Positions 18,443 to 25,576 of a stretch of DNA of 25,576 nucleotides are shown piece after piece. Made by a program: the position numbers and the translations under genes. Source of the stretch: Gnetum montanum (taxonomy: Eukaryota; Streptophyta; Gnetopsida; Gnetales; Gnetaceae); the NCBI GenBank assembly GCA_015680685.1, contig MNCI01004632.1, positions 37,383 to 62,958 of the forward strand. Direction: 5' to 3'. Below the pieces are notes generated by a model that did not search any database, had not been told where the DNA came from, and worked only from the letters and a program-made list of their open reading frames with translations. How positions within the stretch are numbered: the stretch's first letter is position 1; every line of letters begins with the position of its first letter.

Positions 18443-20570
18443 GTATGTATTACCTTTAAATGCACAGTTTAGGATATCACGAGTATTTGAAGAAGCTTGA
18501 CATTCTTTGTTTCTGCGGAGGTTTTATGTTCCTAAAAACTTAATGCAATATACATTTTTCAATGGTCTTCTACTTTTGCTAGTTTTTCTAAGAGAACAGT
18601 CAATTAGCATGTTGAGATCATATTTATAGAAAGAGTGATTAATTAACATACTGATTCTTTATTTACAAACTTTGTATTTGGAGTACATACATGTATTCCT
18701 TTGGATCTTTGGCATGAAACAGGAAACATGGTCAAGTATGCATTAAAATGCAAACCAATTTAACTTTTTACTCTCAAAAATTCAAATCGGCAAAAAGTGG
18801 ACAACTTGTTTCCTTCAAACTACATAGAATATGCATGCAGTGCAATCCAAATTTTATTAGTGCATCATATTCGAATTATTTGGTGACATAGCATGGTCAC
18901 CAATTAAAGGGAACAAAATTTTTACAAAGGCATGAAACAGACAAATAAAAGGGAACTTTTATTAAAAAATAGAAAGCGATATTTCAAAAATTGACAAAGA
19001 GAAAAGTTTTAAAGGGTTACCATGTGGAGGCTCAAAGCTCATCTTGCAAAGTGGGGTTCCAAGAGAGTTGGTAGATAAGTAAAAGCCTAACCTCTTTTGG
19101 AGTAGCGTTACCCAAGTGAAAACTTAGGTCTTATGATGAGAAATAGGTATCTTACCACCATTCCAAATGAGAAACAAGAAGAAAAGTTTTTTTTAAAAAA
19201 GGAAAATAATAAAAAGAAAAATGGTCCTAAAAAATAGAAGTGATCCCAAGATAAAAATTTACAATGTACACCAAAGGATATAGGATTTTGAATGAAGGTT
19301 TTCCACCACAACTAGCATGTGGATCTCTTTGGATTGTGACAGGTGGATTTGGGCATGGAATGATAGATGATTCATTCTTGGAATTTGATTCAATGCTTGG
19401 TGATGATTTGTGCTTTTTGAAGTCCTTGGTAGGTGATATTGGCATGGAAGGTTAATTGTTTGATTACTTTTTATCATTAGAACTTTTCTTACTTCTTCAA
19501 AAAAATTTAACAGATTCAAAATTTGTTTGGAACACTTTCTGATTATCTCTTCTCTTATGACTTTTCTAATTCCGGCATGTTCCATTGGTGCTTCTAGGTC
19601 AGATTTTTCATCAACTTTCTAGTGCCCATGCCCTTCTTTTTGGGTATCTGTGTTGCAGTTAGTTTCTTGCCAGGTTATTTTAGGCGTGGAGTTAAAATTT
19701 GAAATCTTGCTTGATTGCAACAGTCGTCATTCAATGTAGTATACAGAATGATAATGTATTTTTTCTTTCTCTCCGCAATTTCTTTTCCAATTTCAAGAGA
19801 GATCATACATGCCTAATTGAATATCTATTGCACTGAGCTAAACCCTTTCATGGTGATGGGAAGTCATACCTTTGCTCCCTTTCCAATCCAATGACCAGAG
19901 AATTTGCTAGGTATGACCACACCCTTCAATTGTGGTTGTGGCATTCTTAACAACACTCAATGAGTATATGATTTGTTGATTGGCAAGTTACAATTTGATG
20001 CGACTTTTCTTTAGTGGAGGAAGCTTACATTGCTTGTCCATTTCCTACAAGATCAAAGTTAGCTCCCAAACGTGTGTCCAATAGCGCTTGACATTCCTTC
20101 ATGTTTTTTATTCGTAGATTTGCCATTGGGCAACTAGGATCAGATTTCTTTGATGATAAATGGTCACCTATCATGAGTGGGATGACTGTACTGTTCAAGA
20201 GGATTGTTTCCTCATTTTCGATAACTTGGTTATCTTCCCCATGCTTGGTGGACTTCTTCAAATAATTGCAGGAGCATGTTGTGGCCTTTGATTCTTCATC
20301 TTCCTTTTGGTGATTGCCCTCTGCAATTTGTTTTTTTTTTCAGTGGACTGTTTAATCGCTTCCTTTGTTGGAAGAAAGTTTTTGTGGGAGAGTTCAAGGA
20401 AGATGTGAGAGATGTCCCAGAGTGGTGGTTCTCTTGGGCTCTCCCCATGGTTCGGGGGCCATGGAACACTCTGAGGCGTCCTCGGGTGGCTCTCAAGTGT
20501 TACAAAACCCACCCCGGCTTGGTGGTACCAAGCTAGCAATAGGACACCCTCTTGTTGCAACTCTCTTCTA
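18443..20570 (+). other. Intron 8, first part (AT-rich); no gene recognised
   Basis: It begins with the consensus donor GTATGT after exon 8. I looked for the missing terminal segment of the enzyme (LKRxRIGG... type) in all three frames and did not see it. Minus-strand open frames of about 70-110 codons at 19259-19585 and 20025-20560 are rich in charged and polar residues but have no motif. They could be decayed retroelement coding sequence, which I cannot show. Confidence 0.6.
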
Positions 20571-23500
20571 AGTCCTCTTCATTCCCCCTCTTCTCCGTGG
20601 AGAACTACATGGCCCTGATTCTACGGCGGTCGTAGATATGTAGGCAGCCAAGACTGGATAGTTTTGGTGCGGTGCTAGGCCACACTTTGTACCAGATCGT
20701 GAGGGATCTGGGGGTGAGGCACCTTTCCTTGTAGGTGCATCGTCTCCCCTTCCACCGATGTTGTCTACAAGGTTGTGTGTGTGCTTGTTTGCTTGGTCCT
20801 TGTTTTGTAATTTGGTTACCCTCAATGAGGTGTGTGGTCATGTACATTAAGAAGCTGTGCTTCTGCTTGCACTCACTTGTGAGATGCTTACTTGCTTGAG
20901 GCGTATTCCCCAGGTCTTCCGCCCCAGATCCATTGGATCTTCATGAATTCCTTGGGGTGCCGGGCAACGTTGGGGCAACGTTGTTACAGATGGTAACTTC
21001 TGCTAACAATTTCAGTTATTGGTAAAAGTTTCTCGCTAAGTGGATATCAGGGTTTGTGATTTGTGAGGTTTCTGTTTTCACCATTCTCAACTTCTGCTAA
21101 CCACTCCCTTGGAGGGTGGCCTTGTGCTAAAGCTCCCTTTAGCAAACCAAACGTTATGGGATCATGTCAAGATAGTTGTTGAGGCCTTAGCCCATCTTGG
21201 TCCAGAGAAATGATGGCGTCTTGGTGATGTCCTCCCCTTGTTTACTTGTGGTTGGACTAGTTGTGATTGTATGCGATATGGTTGAGAGGAGTTCTACTGG
21301 CAACATAGTAATTTTGTTGCTCAAGGAGCTCACATCTCAGGTCTCCAGTGATTCATCTGGGATGAATCGGACCGAGTCTCCGCTTCGGTTTCCACCCAGA
21401 TGACATGTTTCGAGATGGCATTTGTTGAATCGTGCAGGATATGATATCCTTGGCACTCCCACTCACCCTAGATACAGTGAGTATGGGAAAATACAAATGG
21501 GGACAAGATGGTTCCCAGGTACCCCAGGATAGAGGTCTTTCAGACATGTGCTCTTGGTGATCCTTGTTCTGGGTGGACTAAGACCGTTGCTAGTAGACTT
21601 CGTACGTTCATGTTTGTGATTGTATGTTTGTCTATTTGTGTATGCGTGTCTTCTTGGTTGCGCTTTCAAATTTTGCATGCGTGTTATCTTGGTCGTGTCT
21701 ATCGTTTGTAACGCAAGGCTTAAATGTTTACGTGGTATGATGACTTATTGATGGAAACGTTGAGGATGTAGTGGTTATTTGTGTCATCCCAAAGCCAAAT
21801 GGTTGTTGTCTTGTTTGACAACTTATGATGCATGAGGCATGATTGCCCTTATTGTTGATCCTTGCGAGTTGTGCTCCTTGTTGAGCTGGTGGTGTAGCCC
21901 TTGGGCTTGAGGCATCACTATTTTGATCGGTGACATTTCTTTGTCACTTTGATTTGAAGACTATTGGTGTGGGTCATCCTATTGTTGGTTCTTGTTGAGA
22001 CCGCACCTTGTTTGATGAGTCTTCTTGTGAACGCATCCTTCGTGATGTTGCTCGTTGTTGCGAGAATTGGTTTGATGCAGACTTGTTGTTGAATAGACCT
22101 TGGTCTTCCTCCTTATTTTTGGGTTGAGTTGACGATTGTCTATTGCCCATGACTCATACGAGTGTGTTGAAATTTTGGTCCTGGTTGAGGCCAGTGTTAG
22201 TTGTTGGGAATGATTGTTGGGTATGAATCTTGAAATTCTGATAGTGTGCTATCTCTCTCTTGGTGTGTCTCATGATGAAATCGTTTGTTTGAGTGGGGAT
22301 CGAATTCCTCCATCAATGTTTTGCATGATTGATCTCTATACATGTTGTTGAGGTCTTGAATTTTATGATGCGCAAGAGTGATATCTCTTTGTTATATGAT
22401 CATGCTTGATGGTTGTGAATGAGGCTGATGTGCTAATCGTGTTCCTGCTAACTTCTATGTTTCTGAGCTTGTGTCTCAGTGTTTGCAGGTAGCACAGGTA
22501 TAAAGATGTAGCCAGTGGTGACCTCAGTTGATTCTGTGAGCACTATGTCTATGGGGAAGATATGTGCTCCTGAGACCTTCATGAACTGATTATTTGGTCT
22601 CAGAATCCCAACATTGGGTTGTGGATTTATCAGTACCTTGGCTGTGATGCATCAGCAGGTACATCATGATTTGTTTGCCTCTCAGTGCTGGGGGAGCACT
22701 AACAGAGGACGGTGATCTGTCCTAGACCCTACAGATATTGGGCTAGCAGATGGCATAAAATGGTATCCTTGGCTATGCCGGATACTGATGGCCCAGGAGT
22801 GGCCAATGCAATGAGGTCCCACTATGGCAGGATGGTGGATACTCCGTTGGTGTGTTTCGTTATTCGATCGTTGTGTTCGTGTCTCGAATCGTTTTTGTTC
22901 GAGGTTATCCGTGCAGTCGGTTCAATGTGACAGTATATCATGTATCTTTTGAGACAGTGCTACAATGACAGATGATCGTTTATGCTTTGTTACAGAGACA
23001 GGTTTTTCTCAAAACAGCATGGTTCTTCATGGTATGCTCTTGGTAGCCTAAATCCTTTAGCCTAGGATGGGCTTGGGTAGTTTGTCTTATAGCCTTTTAG
23101 GCTTGGGTAGCATTCCCAAATACCATGTATGTTCCCATATATGAATGTAATCCGATCCTCGGGTGTGTGAAAGGTATCCTTGTGATATTCTCGATTCGGT
23201 TGTATGCACACACAAGTGCTGGATGTATTGCCTATGTGACTCAGTTGTCTCCTGGTTGTAGGCCTATGCCACACACTGTGACAAGGCCAAGCTTGATGTA
23301 TGGTGTTTTCCTGGTGCTTGTTTTAAAGCACCCTTGCTATATGTTGTAAATGGCCTTTGTGCCTTGATGTATAATTCTGCTGAAAACCTCATGAGAAATG
23401 CTTCAGTTGTGATACGGTGTTGCAATGAACGGACTAGGGCATGTCCTTGCCCATTATGCTCTTGAACTGGTGCCATGCTCTTGAACTGGTGCCATGTGTT

Positions 23501-25576
23501 CTTGATGTTGTTGGCATGCCTGGATGGTGTATGCTTGGTGAACGTCCTTGAGACAGGACAAATCTTGGGAACACATTTTCTTGTGTTCCTGGACTGGCAA
23601 AGATCTTGTCCATAGGTGATCGATGGTGACTGAAATTCAGATCAATATGATGTTTAGCGGGGGATTTGAGTCAAGTTCTGGGTATTGGCACCTAGACTCG
23701 CTCTTCCATGTTGGATGTGATCGTGGAGCAGCTATCCAAACATTGGGATGGTGGTCCATCCTTGCATAAATGACGTTACAGATATAGAAAGTGTGATTTC
23801 TCTTGGTGGCCTAGCTTGGTGGGCTTGAATGTGCTCAAAGCACTTGAACTAATGCTCTCATGATTGGGGGTTTCTAGTGATTTGTGCATGTTGGTGGGCT
23901 CTCGTGACTAATTGCTTTTGGTGCTTTGGAGAGCTATGATGCGCTCTCATAGATTGGGACTTATTGGTGCGTTTGTTGTCTATGGTGTGATTCTGTGATT
24001 GGGGACTCGTTGTGCCTAATAGGCTATGGTGGCTTGCTGAATTTTCCTGTGTACCTTGTCCCTTATGTACATTGATGTATCACCTAGTCCCTCTCGGATG
24101 TATTGTCCCATGTCTCTGGTGTGACGTTAATTCATGTTGGTGTTCTCACCTCCCTGGTGGGATAGCGGAGTTGACCATGATATTACTTGGTGAATCCTTA
24201 ATTTTATGAGGGATCATTCTTCATCTCAATAGATGCCCTCTTCAGTTCCTGAAATAATAAGGCAGGTGGTATTGAGACAGTTGTCTCCTATAAGCAGTTG
24301 ATGTTTGGGACTTGTTCCTAGCTGTGGTCCTATGTTCGTGAACTCGTGGGGCTTGTTCTCAAAGACAGAATGTTATTACCCTGGTGAAATTCATGAAACC
24401 TCCTTTGTGAGGTCGTGTTATTGATGTAAATTAAAGATACATATTCCTCTTCATGTAAGCAAGGCATGATCTTGTGTACTCTCTTAGTTTTGGGGGCTTC
24501 AGAGTAACTTCCTTGTTGGGGTTCTCTAGTAGACCATCCCTATTGTAAACCCTTCGGGGATGAATCGTTTAGTATTTGAGTTGTAAATGATGTTGATGAA
24601 ATCCCATTCCTTGTAAAACTATCTTGAGGATCTGGTCCTCCTATGGGCAAGATGTTGTTGTTGACTTGTGTCTGTTGTTTGGGTTGAATGATAATAGGTA
24701 GTGGTGCGGCCTTGTCCACCACAAATTGATGTAAATGGGCTTGACTGGGATGTATGAAACAAAACCCAGATCTCCCAAGATGAAACAAAAATACTTGGTG
24801 TCTTGAGTTGTTCTCAAGGTGAAAATTGAATTTGGGTAAGACTTGTGAACCCATGTCTTCCCTCAGCTGGTGACAGTTCCACAATATGGTTCTATTGGTT
24901 ATATTGACTACCTGGGCATGTATGAGGGGTAAGGTGTAGCTGGGCTGCTATACTTACCTATGGAAGAAACGTCCCAAAGAGGATCCTTCCTGCAAGTGCA
25001 AAATCTACTGAAAGGTGTTGATCGTGAGACTGGCAGTCGTTCTTGATATAGTGGGGAAATGCAAATTCTGAGAACGTTGATGTTCCTCGGAGAATTCATG
25101 ATCTGGTTACTCTTTGAGGTGACTCTATATTTGTTCCTGGACCTTGTGTTCAGAAAATGGTGCTTGTCCCATAACTTGGAGTTGATGGATAGCTTGCATG
25201 TGGCAAATGTGGGTGATCCTTCTCCATGAACGGGATATTATGGTTGCATTCGATGATGTGCTTACGATTGATATGAGACAGGTGATGGAGGATTGTCATG
25301 GGGTTGGCTACCCAATTGACCCTCCACTTGTTCTAACATTCGAGTAGGCATTCTCGATGTTGGACAATCACAAGAGGTGTTGAGGTTAGTTGGGGCTTGT
25401 TGTATGTTAGCCTCTTGGAGAAGTTTCCAAACAGATTTTTGGATCTTCTCTCTCATTGGAATACTATGGAATGATGAATGATGAATTGAGGCATGCGATG
25501 CTGGTGTCTGTAGACGGCAAGGTCAAGTTCAAAGATCTGTTCTTGTACCTTGTTTGTAAGGGTGAACATGCTTGAC
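20571..25576. other. G/T-rich block of unknown origin inside intron 8
   Basis: About 5 kb whose + strand is rich in G and T (TTG, GTT, TGG words) and visibly higher in GC than the DNA before it. No frame exceeds about 115 codons on either strand. The longest, minus-strand 24884-24540, and its neighbours (25456-25262, 25099-24908) lie in series and are Gln/His/Ser/Pro-rich, reminiscent of decayed gag or linker protein, but no diagnostic motif is visible. The block probably represents a large decayed mobile element or several nested ones. LTR ends were not found. Confidence 0.45.
23457..23494 (+). repeat. 19-bp perfect tandem duplication
   Basis: TGCTCTTGAACTGGTGCCA occurs twice without a gap (23457-23475, 23476-23494). 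Probably replication slippage; no function suggested. Confidence 0.9.

Noticed and set aside
20258-20560. 100-codon minus-strand frame in intron 8 as a gene
   Set aside because: No motif, competing frames of similar size on both strands, no detectable splice partners.
22686-22700. GTGCT-GGGGG-AGCAC hairpin as a polypurine tract or terminator
   Set aside because: Isolated short hairpin with no LTR next to it; plant nuclear genes do not use such terminators.
1-25576. CRISPR arrays, bacterial operons, ribosome binding sites or phage genes
   Set aside because: The split gene with GT/AG introns and plant retroelements show nuclear plant DNA; no regularly spaced repeats were seen.

Overview
The window is plant nuclear DNA. 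It is AT-rich, the gene has canonical GT/AG introns, and the intergenic and intronic space is full of decayed LTR, LINE and SINE elements. Some introns reach 3 to more than 7 kb inside an otherwise ordinary housekeeping gene. That pattern, with very old and heavily mutated repeats, fits a gymnosperm (conifer-like) genome best, but nothing in the sequence fixes the species.

Layout. 1-3242: decayed retroelement interior, including a gag-like remnant with a degenerate zinc knuckle. 3243-4118: a purine-rich tract followed by a complete-looking LTR (TGATGAGT...ACTCATCA, with a TATA box). 4133-about 4880: a second, diverged LTR of the same family in the opposite orientation, tail to tail with the first, so that about 1.5 kb forms a long imperfect inverted repeat. 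5437-5640: a tRNA-derived SINE. 6221-6570: another dispersed repeat. 6571-6958: a local CpG-containing stretch that probably holds the promoter and leader of the gene.

6959-18442 (+): the one clear gene, a nuclear-encoded, probably plastid-targeted pseudouridine synthase of the RsuA/RluB type, orthologous in appearance to Arabidopsis SVR1. I assembled eight exons (6959-7406, 9140-9219, 9737-9837, 9967-10039, 10224-10317, 10406-10454, 13422-13566, 18386-18442). All have GT/AG borders and the joins keep the frame open for 349 codons: transit-peptide-like N-terminus, S4 RNA-binding domain, the KPKG motif, the catalytic GRLD motif and the EGRNHEVR motif. The last few dozen residues are missing. 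Their exon(s) must lie beyond position 25576, so the eighth intron is at least 7.1 kb.

The large introns carry the mobile elements. Intron 6 has an antisense Gypsy-type gag remnant. Intron 7 has a 27-base G run, a tRNA-like repeat, a LINE 3' end, a SINE and a near-perfect 94-bp tandem duplication. Intron 8 changes composition near 20.5 kb into about 5 kb of G/T-rich DNA that I cannot identify. No second protein gene, rRNA, functional tRNA or CRISPR array was found.
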